A DNA stretch of 64,000 nucleotides, taken from positions 3,286,001-3,350,000 of the forward strand of contig NZ_AP025730.1 in NCBI RefSeq assembly GCF_023734135.1, given 5' to 3'. The DNA comes from Sphaerotilus microaerophilus. Lineage in GTDB: Bacteria; Pseudomonadota; Gammaproteobacteria; Burkholderiales; Burkholderiaceae_C. Position 1 is the first letter of the stretch, and each line of letters opens with the position of its first letter. Under the pieces are notes generated by a model. The model worked only from the letters and a program-made list of their open reading frames with translations. It was not told the DNA's origin and made no database searches. Shown in pieces: positions 18,014-27,647 of this stretch. Both the position numbers and the translations under genes were made by a program.

Positions 18014-18780
18014 GACGGGGCCCTCTTCTGCAGGAAGGAGGACACGCCCTCCTTGCCCTCGGCGCTGCCGCGGATGTCGGCGATGCGCCGGGCGGTGTCC
18101 TCGCGCAGCGCGGCGCTCAGCGGCTCGCCGGCCAGGTCCTGCACCAGCTTCTTGCAGGCCTTCACCGCCGCCGGGCCGTTGGCGACCAGCGCATCGACCA
18201 AGCCTTGCACCTTGGCATCGATCTCGCCGGCCGGGCAGAGCTCGTGCACGAAGCCGAGCCGGTGCGCCTCGGCGGCGCTGAAACGCTCGGCGGTCGTGAA
18301 CCAGCGCTGGGCGGCGCGCTCGCCCATCGCGCGGATCACGTAGGGGCCGATGGTGGCTGGCAGCAGGCCCAGCTTGGCCTCGCTGAGGCAGAAGTTCACC
18401 CCCTCGGCGGCCAACACGATGTCGCACACCGCCGCCAGCCCGACCCCGCCGGCATAGCAGTCGCCGTGGATGCGGCCGATCACCGGCACCGGGCAGCGGT
18501 GGATCACCCAGAGCATGTCGGCCAGCGCCTGGGCATCGGCCTTGTTCTGCGCCCAGTCGTAGTCGGCCATGGCGCGCATCCAGTTCAGGTCTGCACCGGC
18601 GCAGAAGGCCTTGCCGTGGCCGCCCAGCACGACCACGCGCAGATCTGGATCCTCGGCAAAGCCCAGGAACGCGACCGCCAACTCAGCGATGACGCCATCG
18701 TTGAAGGCATTGCGCACGTCCGGGCGGTTCAGGTAAACGCGTGCCACCGGGCCATCGCGCTGTACATCGAGCATCGGCAT
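18004..18780 (-). CDS. liuC: Methylglutaconyl-CoA hydratase (crotonase family)
   Basis: A 258-residue enoyl-CoA hydratase/isomerase superfamily protein. The start ATG (MPMLDVQRDG) is preceded by GGAGAG eight bases upstream and shares one base with the stop of the hydrolase gene (TGATG), implying coupled translation. Landmarks are the oxyanion-hole segments GKAFCAGADLNWM and GDCYAGGVGLAAVCD, and LSEAKLGLLPATIGPYV. Position between liuB and liuD identifies it as the enzyme that hydrates 3-methylglutaconyl-CoA to HMG-CoA rather than a general crotonase. Confidence 0.9.
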   Translation of the reverse strand: MPMLDVQRDGPVARVYLNRPDVRNAFNDGVIAELAVAFLGFAEDPDLRVVVLGGHGKAFCAGADLNWMRAMADYDWAQNKADAQALADMLWVIHRCPVPVIGRIHGDCYAGGVGLAAVCDIVLAAEGVNFCLSEAKLGLLPATIGPYVIRAMGERAAQRWFTTAERFSAAEAHRLGFVHELCPAGEIDAKVQGLVDALVANGPAAVKACKKLVQDLAGEPLSAALREDTARRIADIRGSAEGKEGVSSFLQKRAPSWI

Positions 18781-19967
18781 CACTTGTCTCTCCACACCAC
18801 GTCCAGATCAACCGCATACAACTGGCAGGGGCTGCCAGCCGACTTCTCGCAATTCGCCAGGGCGCGTGCGTTGGGCCGCTCACCGCCCCAGGCCGAGGCC
18901 CAGCTGCCCTTGTCCGGATGCACCGCGAAGGCCCGCGGCAGCTCCGCGGAGAGAAACGCACGGTAGCCATGCCGGCCCCGCTCGTTGCGCAGCGGCACGC
19001 GCTCGACATCGGCAAGGGCGGCAAAACCAGTGCCCTGCGGCGCGGCGATGTCGGCGGGATCCTGCGCGGTGTAGGCCACCTTGGTCGGTAAGCCCTGCGC
19101 CGAGAGTGCCGCCAGCACCTTGGGCAGCCAGATCGGCAAGCCGGCCTGGCTGCCGAACATGCCGTGGGCATCGCTGCCAAAGTGGCCGTAGGCCACCAGT
19201 TCTGCCGGGCCACCCGCCTTCACGTACCGCTCGTGGGCCTCGCGGAACACGAACGGTTGGAAGTAGCTGTCGTTGTCGCCATAGAACCAGAGCGACGGCA
19301 GCCGGGACTTCTCGCCATAGCCGCCGATGGCCCGGATCAGCTCGTGCTGCCAACCCACGCAGCCCTCCTGGCGCAGTCCCCCTGCGAAATTCACCAGCAG
19401 CTTCGTCCCGGGATGAGGCGCCATGCCGTAGGCCAGCGTGGCGAGACCGCCGTGCGACTGGCCCATGACCACGTTGCGCGCGGTGTCGGCCCAGGGCTGG
19501 CCCTCCAGCCAGACCAGCGTCCGGCTGACCGAGCGGGCCTGCTGCTCGCCATTGCTGGCCACGTTGCAACCGGCCGAGATCTCGACCCCGCCCGACCTGG
19601 AAAACCCCTGCCGCATGGGCAGCACCACGGCCCAGCCCCGGCTCGCGAAGGCGCGCACGACCACCATTGGCCGAAACCGGGATTGGAAGCGGGCATTGCC
19701 GGGCGCCCGGCCGTGATTGACCACCATCACCGGGAAGGGACCCGGGCCAGGCGGCCTGAACACGGTGACCTCCAGCTCGGGCTCGCTCAGTCCGCCGGCC
19801 GGGACGGTCATCACGTTCTCGACCAGGGTTGCAGCCTGCGCGGGCTGGGACGGTTGAGCGGGCTCTTGGGCGACGCCAGCACCCGACAAACCCAACATGG
19901 CACCGACGAACAGCCCCACCGGCCACCACCGGACCCCGGTCAAGGCATGACGATCCTCAACATCCAT
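18780..19967 (-). CDS. Secreted alpha/beta-hydrolase (dienelactone-hydrolase-like)
   Basis: A 395-residue protein with an N-terminal signal segment (VGLFVGAMLGLSGAGVAQ, cleavage near residue 35). The alpha/beta-hydrolase core shows the nucleophile elbow GQSHGG, an oxyanion region VMVVNHGRAPGN, an Asp in WFYGDND, and a His in FGSDAHGMF. The start ATG follows GGAGG at six bases. It is embedded between liuB and liuC, and its stop overlaps the liuC start. No such enzyme is part of the standard leucine pathway, so its substrate, probably an ester or thioester in the periplasm, is open. Confidence 0.82.
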   Translation of the reverse strand: MDVEDRHALTGVRWWPVGLFVGAMLGLSGAGVAQEPAQPSQPAQAATLVENVMTVPAGGLSEPELEVTVFRPPGPGPFPVMVVNHGRAPGNARFQSRFRPMVVVRAFASRGWAVVLPMRQGFSRSGGVEISAGCNVASNGEQQARSVSRTLVWLEGQPWADTARNVVMGQSHGGLATLAYGMAPHPGTKLLVNFAGGLRQEGCVGWQHELIRAIGGYGEKSRLPSLWFYGDNDSYFQPFVFREAHERYVKAGGPAELVAYGHFGSDAHGMFGSQAGLPIWLPKVLAALSAQGLPTKVAYTAQDPADIAAPQGTGFAALADVERVPLRNERGRHGYRAFLSAELPRAFAVHPDKGSWASAWGGERPNARALANCEKSAGSPCQLYAVDLDVVWRDK

Positions 19968-20023
19968 GAGAAACCTCCATGGTCGAGGAACCACTGTAGC
20001 CACGCAGCGCAGGCCCGGGCAAT

Positions 20024-21658
<1,635 letters not shown>

Positions 21659-21668
21659 CTCGGTGACC

Positions 21669-22841
21669 TCAGCAGGTTTCTGCAAACAACTCGCGGCCGA
21701 TCAGCATGCGGCGGATTTCCGACGTGCCCGCGCCGATCTCGTAGAGCTTGGCGTCGCGCCAGAGCCGGCCGGTGGGGTACTCGTTGGTGTAGCCCACGCC
21801 GCCCAGCGCCTGGATCGCCTCGCCGGCCATCCAGGTGGCCTTCTCGGCGGTGTAGAGGATCACCCCAGCCGCGTCCTTGCGCAGCGTGCGACTGTGGTCG
21901 CCGCGGTCGGCCGCCTGGGCCACCGCGTAGCCGTAGGCGCGGCAGGCCTGGAAGGTCGAGTACATGTCGGCGATCTTGCCCTGCATCAGCTGGAACTCGC
22001 CGATGGCCTGGCCGAATTGCTTGCGCTCGTGCACGAAGGGCACGACCACGTCCATGCACGCGGCCATGATGCCCAGCGGGCCGCCGGACAGCACGATGCG
22101 CTCGTAGTCCAGCCCGCTCATCAGCACCTTGGTGCCGTTGCCTTCACCGCCCAGCACGTTTTCCTCGGGCACCTCGCAGTCGTCGAAGAACAGCGGATAG
22201 GTGTTGCTGCCGCGCATGCCGAGCTTGTCGAGGTGCTCGCCCTTGCTGAAGCCCTTGAAGCCCTTCTCGATCAGGAAGGCCGTCATGCCGCGCGCGCCCA
22301 GCTCCGGCTCGGTCTTGGCGTAGACCACCAGGGTGTCGGCGTCACCGCCGTTGGTGATCCACATCTTGCTGCCGTTGAGCACGTAGCGGTCGCCGCGCTT
22401 GTCGGCACGCAGCTTCATGCTGACCACGTCCGAGCCGGCGCCCGGCTCGCTCATCGCCAGCGCGCCGACGTGCTCGCCGCTGATGAGCTTGGGCAGGTAC
22501 TTGGCGCGCTGCGCGTCGCTGCCGTTGCGGCGGATCTGGTTGATGCACAGGTTGCTGTGCGCGCCGTAGCTCAGACCCACCGAGGCGCTGGCACGGCTGA
22601 TCTCCTCCATCGCCACCATGTGGGCGACGTAGCCCAGCGCGGTACCGCCGAGTTCCTCCGGCACGGTCAGCCCGTGCACGCCCAGGTCACCGAGCTTCTT
22701 CCACAGGTCGGCCGGGAAGAGGTTGTCACGGTCGATCTGCGCCGCACGCGGGGCGATCTCGGCCTGGGCGAAGTCACGCACCGCCTCGCGCAGCGCGGCG
22801 ACATCGTCGCCCAGGGGAAAGGTGAAGGTGGATTCGAACAT
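21669..22841 (-). CDS. liuA: Isovaleryl-CoA dehydrogenase
   Basis: A 390-residue acyl-CoA dehydrogenase. The start gives [13 protein letters not shown] with GGAGA nearby upstream. Signature [20 protein letters not shown] and the FAD/substrate segment [20 protein letters not shown] are intact. The helix [16 protein letters not shown] (Glu247) corresponds to the region that carries the catalytic glutamate in isovaleryl-CoA dehydrogenases, unlike the C-terminal glutamate of other family members. It oxidises isovaleryl-CoA to 3-methylcrotonyl-CoA, passing electrons to ETF. It is the first gene of the operon, with an operator about 50 bp upstream. Confidence 0.95.
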   Translation of the reverse strand: MFESTFTFPLGDDVAALREAVRDFAQAEIAPRAAQIDRDNLFPADLWKKLGDLGVHGLTVPEELGGTALGYVAHMVAMEEISRASASVGLSYGAHSNLCINQIRRNGSDAQRAKYLPKLISGEHVGALAMSEPGAGSDVVSMKLRADKRGDRYVLNGSKMWITNGGDADTLVVYAKTEPELGARGMTAFLIEKGFKGFSKGEHLDKLGMRGSNTYPLFFDDCEVPEENVLGGEGNGTKVLMSGLDYERIVLSGGPLGIMAACMDVVVPFVHERKQFGQAIGEFQLMQGKIADMYSTFQACRAYGYAVAQAADRGDHSRTLRKDAAGVILYTAEKATWMAGEAIQALGGVGYTNEYPTGRLWRDAKLYEIGAGTSEIRRMLIGRELFAETC

Positions 22842-22890
22842 CGGTGTCTCCTGGCCTGGCGGCCGGCTTGTGGGCAGCGATCGACTTGTC

Positions 22891-22903
22891 TGAGTAACAC
22901 TCA
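22891..22903. promoter_or_regulatory. Operator 1 of the liu/tetR region
   Basis: TGAGTAACACTCA, a perfect palindrome of the form TGAGT-N3-ACTCA, 50 bp upstream of the liuA start. The same palindrome recurs next to the divergent TetR gene, so the TetR protein is the likely ligand. Confidence 0.75.
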
Positions 22904-23003
22904 ATACAAACCCTGAACCAGCCTTTGAACCAGCCGTCCAGCATCTGACCAAGTGCATCATGGCCGCCAATCTAACAGCATGGTGGCTGACGATCAAGCA
23001 TTT

Positions 23004-23018
23004 TTGAGTGATACTCAA
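23004..23018. promoter_or_regulatory. Operator 2 of the liu/tetR region
   Basis: TTGAGTGATACTCAA, the same TGAGT-N3-ACTCA palindrome extended by one base pair each side, ending three bases before the TetR start codon. Its centre is 114 bp from that of operator 1. Occupancy would block initiation of the tetR gene (autorepression). Confidence 0.75.
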
Positions 23019-23021
23019 CTC

Positions 23022-23780
23022 ATGAGCGAACCCAGCGCCCAAGACCCGTCCACCAGCATCGCCGCCCCCGCCGCCGTTGCGGCCGCTCCGCGCACCCGAC
23101 GCTCACCCGCCAGCGCAAAGAGCGAGCAGCGCATCCGCGACATCCTGCGCGTCGGCCGCGAGGTCTTCGCCGAAAAGGGCTATGAGCGCGCTACCACCAC
23201 CGAGATCGCGCAGCGCCTGGGCATCAGCGAGGCCACCGTCTTCACCTACTTCCGTGGCAAGCGTGAGCTGTGCGTGCGGGTGCTGGGCGACTGGTACGAC
23301 GAGATCATTGCCGCCACCGAGCAGGGCATGCCGCTCGGCCGCCCGATGCGCGAGCAGCTGCACTACCTGGTGCGCACCCATCTGCGACTGTTCCTGATCC
23401 AGGGCACCGGGCTGTGTGCGCTGGTGTTGTCCGAAGGGCGCTCCAAGGGCCAGGAACTGGGTGACAGCTTCCTGCCGCTGCAGCGACGCTATACCGCCCC
23501 GCTCATGGACCTGCTGGCACGTGGCCAGGCCAGCGGAGAGATCCGCCAGGACATGCCGCTGCGCCTGCTGCGCTCGGCGGTGCTCGGGCCGATGGAGCAC
23601 ATCCTGTGGGAGGTGGTCGCCGCGCCGGCCGCCAGCCGCACGGTGGACATTGACCGGGTGGCCGAGCAACTCGTCACGCTGCTCTGGTCGGCGGTGCAGG
23701 CCCCCTCGTCGGAGCTGGCCGCGCTGCGCCAATTGCGTGACGACGTGGCCTTTGCGCTGCAGCGCAGCAACAGCTCCTGA
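23022..23780 (+). CDS. TetR-family repressor of the liu operon
   Basis: A 252-residue regulator. Residues 1-35 are an Ala/Pro-rich leader. The TetR HTH lies at about 38-84 ([20 protein letters not shown], then [20 protein letters not shown]). The remainder is the helical ligand/dimer domain. Start MSEPSAQ was chosen as the first ATG after the operator; no ribosome binding site precedes it because the palindrome occupies that position, and an ATG at 22980 is a possible alternative. Divergent orientation to liuA and paired palindromes identify it as the local repressor, in the role called LiuQ in Betaproteobacteria. The inducer is presumably a branched-chain acyl-CoA. Confidence 0.88.
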   Translation: MSEPSAQDPSTSIAAPAAVAAAPRTRRSPASAKSEQRIRDILRVGREVFAEKGYERATTTEIAQRLGISEATVFTYFRGKRELCVRVLGDWYDEIIAATEQGMPLGRPMREQLHYLVRTHLRLFLIQGTGLCALVLSEGRSKGQELGDSFLPLQRRYTAPLMDLLARGQASGEIRQDMPLRLLRSAVLGPMEHILWEVVAAPAASRTVDIDRVAEQLVTLLWSAVQAPSSELAALRQLRDDVAFALQRSNSS

Positions 23781-23862
23781 CCCAGCGCTCGCAGCGCCAG
23801 GCCGCACCAATGCGGTTTCACGTTGTCACCAAAGCGACTTGTTAGAGGTTATTCCCTAATCA

Positions 23863-23879
23863 TTGCTGCGATGCAGCAA
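23863..23879. promoter_or_regulatory. PhaR-like operator upstream of phaP
   Basis: TTGCTGC-GAT-GCAGCAA, a perfect 7-bp inverted repeat ending five bases before the -35 box. TTGC/GCAA-rich palindromes are the known recognition elements of the PHB regulator PhaR, which represses phasin genes until it is titrated by polymer granules. Confidence 0.65.
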
Positions 23880-23884
23880 ATCAC

Positions 23885-23912
23885 TTGCATTCACCTACCG
23901 GGGTCCTATACT
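23885..23912 (+). promoter_or_regulatory. Sigma70-type phaP promoter
   Basis: TTGCAT (23885-23890) and TATACT (23907-23912), separated by 16 bp. A second TGC/GCA-rich element, TGCTGCAGTGCAACA at 23921-23935, lies at the expected transcription start, so the promoter is bracketed by PhaR-like sites. The start codon follows at 23974. Confidence 0.65.
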
Positions 23913-23973
23913 TTCAACCATGCTGCAGTGCAACAAAGGCACTGAAACCTGATCCCAACCCACGGAGCCCCGC

Positions 23974-24543
23974 ATGAACACCACTCCCGAGCAATTCGTC
24001 GCCGCCGGCAAGGCCAACCTCGAAACCCTGGTTGAGCTGAGCCAGAAGACCTTCGAAGGCGTCGAGAAGCTGCTGGAACTGAACCTGCAAGCCGTGCGCG
24101 CCACGCTGGCCGAGTCCGCCGAGCAGGCCAAGGCCCTGCTGGCCGCCAAGGACGCTCAGGAAGTGTTCGCCCTGCAGTCGGCCTACTTCCAGCCCGCCGC
24201 CGAAAAGGCCTCGTCCTACGGCCGTCAGGTGTACGAGATCACCTCTGCCACCCAGGCTGAAGTGTCCAAGCTGGTCGAAGCCCAGTTCGCTGCCACCCAG
24301 CAGAAGGTTGCCGCGCTGGTTGACACGGCCATCAAGAACGCCCCGGCCGGCACCGAGAACGCTGCCGCCCTGATCAAGTCGGCCATGACCGCTGCCAACA
24401 ATGCCGTCGAGAACGTGCAGAAGGCCGCCAAGCAGGCCGTCGGCGTCGCCGAAGCCAACTTCGAAGCCATGAGCCAGAGCGCCAACCAGGCTGCCAAGGC
24501 CGCCACGGCTGCCGCTCCCAAGGCTCCGCGCCGCGCCGCCTGA
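23974..24543 (+). CDS. phaP: Phasin
   Basis: A 189-residue phasin (Phasin_2 type), an amphipathic coiled-coil protein that coats polyhydroxyalkanoate granules. The family motif is seen in [20 protein letters not shown], followed by [20 protein letters not shown] and [20 protein letters not shown]. The C-terminus is an Ala/Lys-rich tail ([17 protein letters not shown]) common in beta-proteobacterial phasins. The gene stands alone with its own promoter, PhaR-like operators and terminator. Codon use is strongly biased to preferred codons, fitting high expression. It follows the liu repressor gene; acetoacetate and acetyl-CoA from leucine are precursors of PHB. Confidence 0.93.
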   Translation: MNTTPEQFVAAGKANLETLVELSQKTFEGVEKLLELNLQAVRATLAESAEQAKALLAAKDAQEVFALQSAYFQPAAEKASSYGRQVYEITSATQAEVSKLVEAQFAATQQKVAALVDTAIKNAPAGTENAAALIKSAMTAANNAVENVQKAAKQAVGVAEANFEAMSQSANQAAKAATAAAPKAPRRAA

Positions 24544-24696
24544 TCAGGCCAGCGCGGGAACGACACATCTGACGCAGTCAGGCGCGAAAACCGCACAACA
24601 AGGGCTTGAACTTTCCACCACCGCCCCGATCACAAGAGGGCGTCAAGCTGGAAAGCACCTCCTCGGTTTCCTGATTGCGCAATTGGTTGTCTCCTC

Positions 24697-24727
24697 GGTA
24701 CCTCTCGAAAGTCTCTTTCCAGGTACC
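24697..24727 (+). other. Stem-loop in phaP 3' region
   Basis: GGTACCT and AGGTACC form a perfect 7-bp stem around a 17-nt loop, immediately before the terminator and about 150 nt after the phaP stop. It may be part of a structured 3' UTR or a small RNA ending at the terminator; the sequence alone cannot decide. Confidence 0.4.
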
Positions 24728-24731
24728 TTCA

Positions 24732-24763
24732 AACCCGGTGGTGTCCCCACCGGGTTTTTTTTT
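24732..24763 (+). terminator. Rho-independent terminator of phaP
   Basis: AACCCGGTGG and CCACCGGGTT form a 10-bp GC-rich stem with a TGTCC-like loop, followed by a run of nine T. This is a strong intrinsic terminator about 190 bp after the phaP stop. Confidence 0.9.
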
Positions 24764-24798
24764 GCTCACATCAGGACGATGTCGTGTCGACCCTCTGA

Positions 24799-26009
24799 GA
24801 GGGTATCCCCGAAATGATTGACTAACCTGCGTGGGCCGAGAGAATTGGGCCACGCAGGAGGGCGATCATGGGCGAGGGCAAGTACAAGGGCGGGCGACCA
24901 CCGCTGCTCAACGATGAGCATGTGGAGGTGCTGCGAGCGATCACCACAGAGCAGCCGCGCTCGTCGCTGGGCGAGGTTACGCGTGAGTTGGGCCGGCGCA
25001 CAGGGATGAACGTTTGTACGGTCACTGTTCGCAAGGCACTTCGACAGGCGGGCATCGAGCGGGTAAAGCCGATTCGCAAGCCGACGCAGCGCGCGTTGGT
25101 GCGAGGCGGCACGCCACTGCGCGTGGGCTACACCGATGCCCACCGGCGTGAGGATGGCCCCAGCGGCATGAACACCGACTTGACCGAGGCGGAATGGGCG
25201 CTGGTGGCTGACCTGTTCGAGCGCGAGGGCATGCGTGGCGCCCCGCCGCGCTACGACCGGCGTACGGTTGTCAACGCCTGCATGTATCTGGTGCGCACGG
25301 GCTGCGCGTGGCGGTAGCTGCCCAAGAGCTTCCCGCCGTGGAAGGCGGTGCACAAGAGCTTCAGTCGCTGGGCCGCGGCTGGCACTTTTGAGGCTATGCA
25401 CGACCGACTGCGCCAGCAGTGGCGCGACCGCATGGGACGCACACCCGAGCCCAGTGCCGCCATCATCGACGCCCAGAGTACGCGCAGCACCGCCCAGGGC
25501 GGGGACACCGGCTTCGATGCTGGCAAGAAGGTCAAGGGGCGCAAGCGCCATCTGGTGGTCGATACGCTGGGGCTGCTGCTGGCAGTGACTGTCACGGCAG
25601 CGAGCGTGCAGGACAGGGACGGTGCGGCCAGTGTCGTGGCCAAGGCCTGCGCCAAGGTGCCAGGCCTGAAGAAGCTCTACGCCGATGCCGCATATGGCGG
25701 GCAATGTGCGCTGGCCATCGAGAAGACCCACGGTATCAGCGTGGAGGTGGTGCGCCACCCCGCAAACCGCAGTACGGGCACGTGGAACAGCACGCAACAG
25801 CCCCTGTGGCCTGAGGTCGTGGCCAGCGGCTTCGTGGTGCAACCCAAGCGATGGGTCGTCGAGCGCACCCACGCCTGGAACGAGCGTGCGCGCCGCCTGG
25901 TAGCTCACCATGACCGATCCACCTGGGCTCCGGTCGCCTGGGTCTGGCTCACCGAAGCGCGTATCCTCGCAACCAGACTGGCGCAATAGGTCATTTCGGG
26001 GACACCCTC
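24799..26009 (+). mobile_element. IS5-family (IS427-like) insertion sequence, 1211 bp
   Basis: The inverted ends read GAGGGTATCCCCGAAATGA at the left and, inward from the right, GAGGGTGTCCCCGAAATGA (one mismatch). A TGA direct repeat flanks the element at 24796-24798 and 26010-26012, consistent with the TNA target of the IS427 group. It carries one transposase frame interrupted by a TAG codon. Confidence 0.88.
24868..25989 (+). pseudogene. IS5-family transposase with HTH fusion, amber-interrupted
   Basis: A single 373-codon frame with TAG at 25315-25317 inside TGCAWR(stop)LPKSFPPW, where family members read Q or another residue; a CAG to TAG change explains it. The DDE core after the stop is intact (IIDAQST; KKLYADAAYGG; WVVERTHAW). 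The IS5-type N-terminus starts at MNTDLTEAEWALVADLFE. It is preceded by about 90 extra residues (HVEVLRAITTEQPRSSLGEV, VCTVTVRKALRQAGIERVKP) that form a winged-helix of the kind found in IS630-type transposases. The two halves could also be separate products (24868-25317 and from 25348). Confidence 0.8.
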
Positions 26010-26045
26010 TGAGGGAACTTTTTCCTGGGTGGAATCACAACGCCC

Positions 26046-26235
26046 ATGCGCAGCGACACCATCCGCACCGTCAATCGCTACAAGCGAGTGTGGGAGCAAC
26101 TGGCCGACTTTGCTCGCGCCCAGGGCCTGCCGGCTACACGCGTGAACTGGCCCTGCGTTCGAACTGGCGAATGGCGTTCGCGATGGGGAGGTGATCAAGC
26201 CCGGCCAGCAGTGGCGGCGCCACCTGGTATTCGGT
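26046..26235 (+). pseudogene. Gene debris between two IS elements
   Basis: Two coding-like scraps occupy this gap. The first, TIRTVNRYKRVWEQLADFAR, resembles the helical N-terminal DNA-binding segment of tyrosine recombinases, with low confidence. The second, in another frame, reads ELANGVRDGEVIKPGQQWRR and HLVFG, then runs into the end of the IS3 element, which supplies the stop. I cannot name the parent genes. Confidence 0.3.
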
Positions 26236-26274
26236 TGACCTTGCCCCTGAATCCCGTAGCTCTTAGCGCCCTTT

Positions 26275-27210
26275 TCACGCGGCCTTGTTGAGCAGTGCCG
26301 CGACCCAGCGTTCCTCGTATTGCCTGGGGCTGACGTAGCCCAGGGTGGAATGTAGTCGCCGGTGGTTGTAGAAGGCCAGCCAGTCGATCACCTCATCCAT
26401 GGCCTGCCGCCGCGTGGCGAACCTGCGCCCGTGCAGTCTGCCTACCTTTAACCGACCCCACAGCCTCTCGGTGGGCGCGTTGTCCCAACAGTCGCCCTTG
26501 CGGCTCATCGACGACCGCATCGCGTACCCGGTCAGCGCCGTCTGGAACGCCTCGCCACAGTACTGGCTGCCACGGTCGGTGTGCACGATCAGCCCCGGCG
26601 GGGGGCGGCGGCGGAACCACGCCATACGCAGCGCATCCGTCACCAGGCTGGCGCGCATGTGGGGCCGCATGCTCCACCCCACCACCATTCGGCTGTGCAG
26701 GTCGATGAAGGCCCCCAGGTACAGCCAGCCCTCATCGGTCGCGATGTAGGTGATGTCGCTGGTCCACTTCAGGTTGGGGGCATCGGCTGCAAAGTCCCGC
26801 TGCAGCAGATCCGGCGCGATCGGCAGTTTGTGTTTGCTGTCGGTGGTGACGACGAACTTGCGTCGGCCCCGAGCCCTGATGCCGTGCTGCTGCATCAGGC
26901 GTCGAACCCGCTCCTTGCCCACGCGGTGGCCTCGTGCACAGAGTTCCTTGGTCATCCGCGGCCAGCCGTACTCCTGGCGCACCTCGGCGTGGCTGGCGCG
27001 CATGTGCGCCAGCAGGGCTTCGTCACTCAGGCGCCCCGAGCCCGGCTGGCTGGGCCCGCGCCGCCGCTGCCCGCGCTGGTGATCAAAGTACCCGCTGACG
27101 CTCACGCCCAGCACCTCGCAGCTCAGGCTCACCGGCCAGCTGTCCTTCATCGTCCGGATCCAGGCGTACTTTGCAGAACATCCTGCGCAAAGTACGCCGC
27201 CGCTTTTTTT
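26275..27210 (-). CDS. IS3-family transposase OrfB
   Basis: The DDE integrase core is complete: D in KWTSDITYIATDEGWLYLGA, D in LIVHTDRGSQYCGEAFQTAL, and E in CWDNAPTERLWGRLKVGRLH, ending with FYNHRRLHSTLGYVSPRQYE. An ATG at 27150 gives a 291-residue product, but the frame is open back to the slippery A7 run (27210-27204), through KYAWIRTMKDSWPV, as expected for an OrfAB fusion made by -1 frameshifting. Confidence 0.92.
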   Translation of the reverse strand, partial: KKSGGVLCAGCSAKYAWIRTMKDSWPVSLSCEVLGVSVSGYFDHQRGQRRRGPSQPGSGRLSDEALLAHMRASHAEVRQEYGWPRMTKELCARGHRVGKERVRRLMQQHGIRARGRRKFVVTTDSKHKLPIAPDLLQRDFAADAPNLKWTSDITYIATDEGWLYLGAFIDLHSRMVVGWSMRPHMRASLVTDALRMAWFRRRPPPGLIVHTDRGSQYCGEAFQTALTGYAMRSSMSRKGDCWDNAPTERLWGRLKVGRLHGRRFATRRQAMDEVIDWLAFYNHRRLHSTLGYVSPRQYEERWVAALLNKAA

Positions 27211-27467
27211 GCGATGTCGCGCTCCATCTTCACGCGCGCCAGCTCCGCCCTCAGCCTGGCCAGCTCCATCTGCTCCGGCGTCACCGGCCGGTCACCCGCG
27301 CCGCCCAGCTGGCCGCGCTCGCTGGAACGCACCCAGTTGCTCAGGCTCGCCTTCGGGATGCCCAGCACCTTGGCCGTCATCCCCACCGACTGCCCCGCCT
27401 TGACCAGCCTGACCGCCTCCAGCTTGAACTCCTGCGTGTACTGACCACGCATCTGCTTCTCGCTCAT
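27147..27467 (-). CDS. IS3-family transposase OrfA
   Basis: A 106-residue HTH protein starting at MSEKQMRGQYTQEFKLEAV. The HTH is KAGQSVGMTAKVLGIPKASL, and the C-terminal helix LARLRAELARVKMERDIAKK is a leucine-zipper-like coil. The frameshift run lies near its end. A longer start at 27503 exists but is not conserved. Confidence 0.9.
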   Translation of the reverse strand: MSEKQMRGQYTQEFKLEAVRLVKAGQSVGMTAKVLGIPKASLSNWVRSSERGQLGGAGDRPVTPEQMELARLRAELARVKMERDIAKKAAAYFAQDVLQSTPGSGR

Positions 27468-27530
27468 CTCGTAGCTCCTGTCTCTGATTCCATCATCAGC
27501 CAAGAACTACGTTCTTCGGGGGTATGGTCA

Positions 27531-27647
27531 GGGCCGCGCCCCCCAGTCAAGAGGGGGGTGCCAGAGGAGCTGGGTCCACACAATTTCTCCACGGTCGCGC
27601 ACGCCCTGCCGCGAGCGGATCGCCCAAACACCACGATCGGAGACAAC
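27531..27647 (+). other. Leader between IS3 end and envelope operon
   Basis: Contains six C (27539-27544) and six G (27553-27558) that can pair as a hairpin around AGTCAAGA, directly beside the IS end. The native promoter of the operon may have been displaced by the insertion; outward transcription from the IS is possible but not demonstrable here. Confidence 0.4.

Larger units (their letters stand above)
26236..27530 (-). mobile_element. Second IS3-family insertion sequence, 1295 bp
   Basis: The left end TGACCTTGCCCCTGAATCCC and the right end read inward TGACCATACCCCCGAAGAAC are imperfect inverted repeats, with similarity extending into CGTAG(C/T)TCTT. orfA and orfB lie on the minus strand with an A7 slippery run. 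No target duplication is evident (GGT at the left, GGG at the right), which suggests later rearrangement at one flank. It is a different element from the one at 3577-4897. Confidence 0.85.

Noticed and set aside
25315-25317. The in-frame TAG as evidence of stop-codon reassignment
   Set aside because: All other genes in the window use standard stops, including TAG-type ends; a simple point mutation in an IS explains it.
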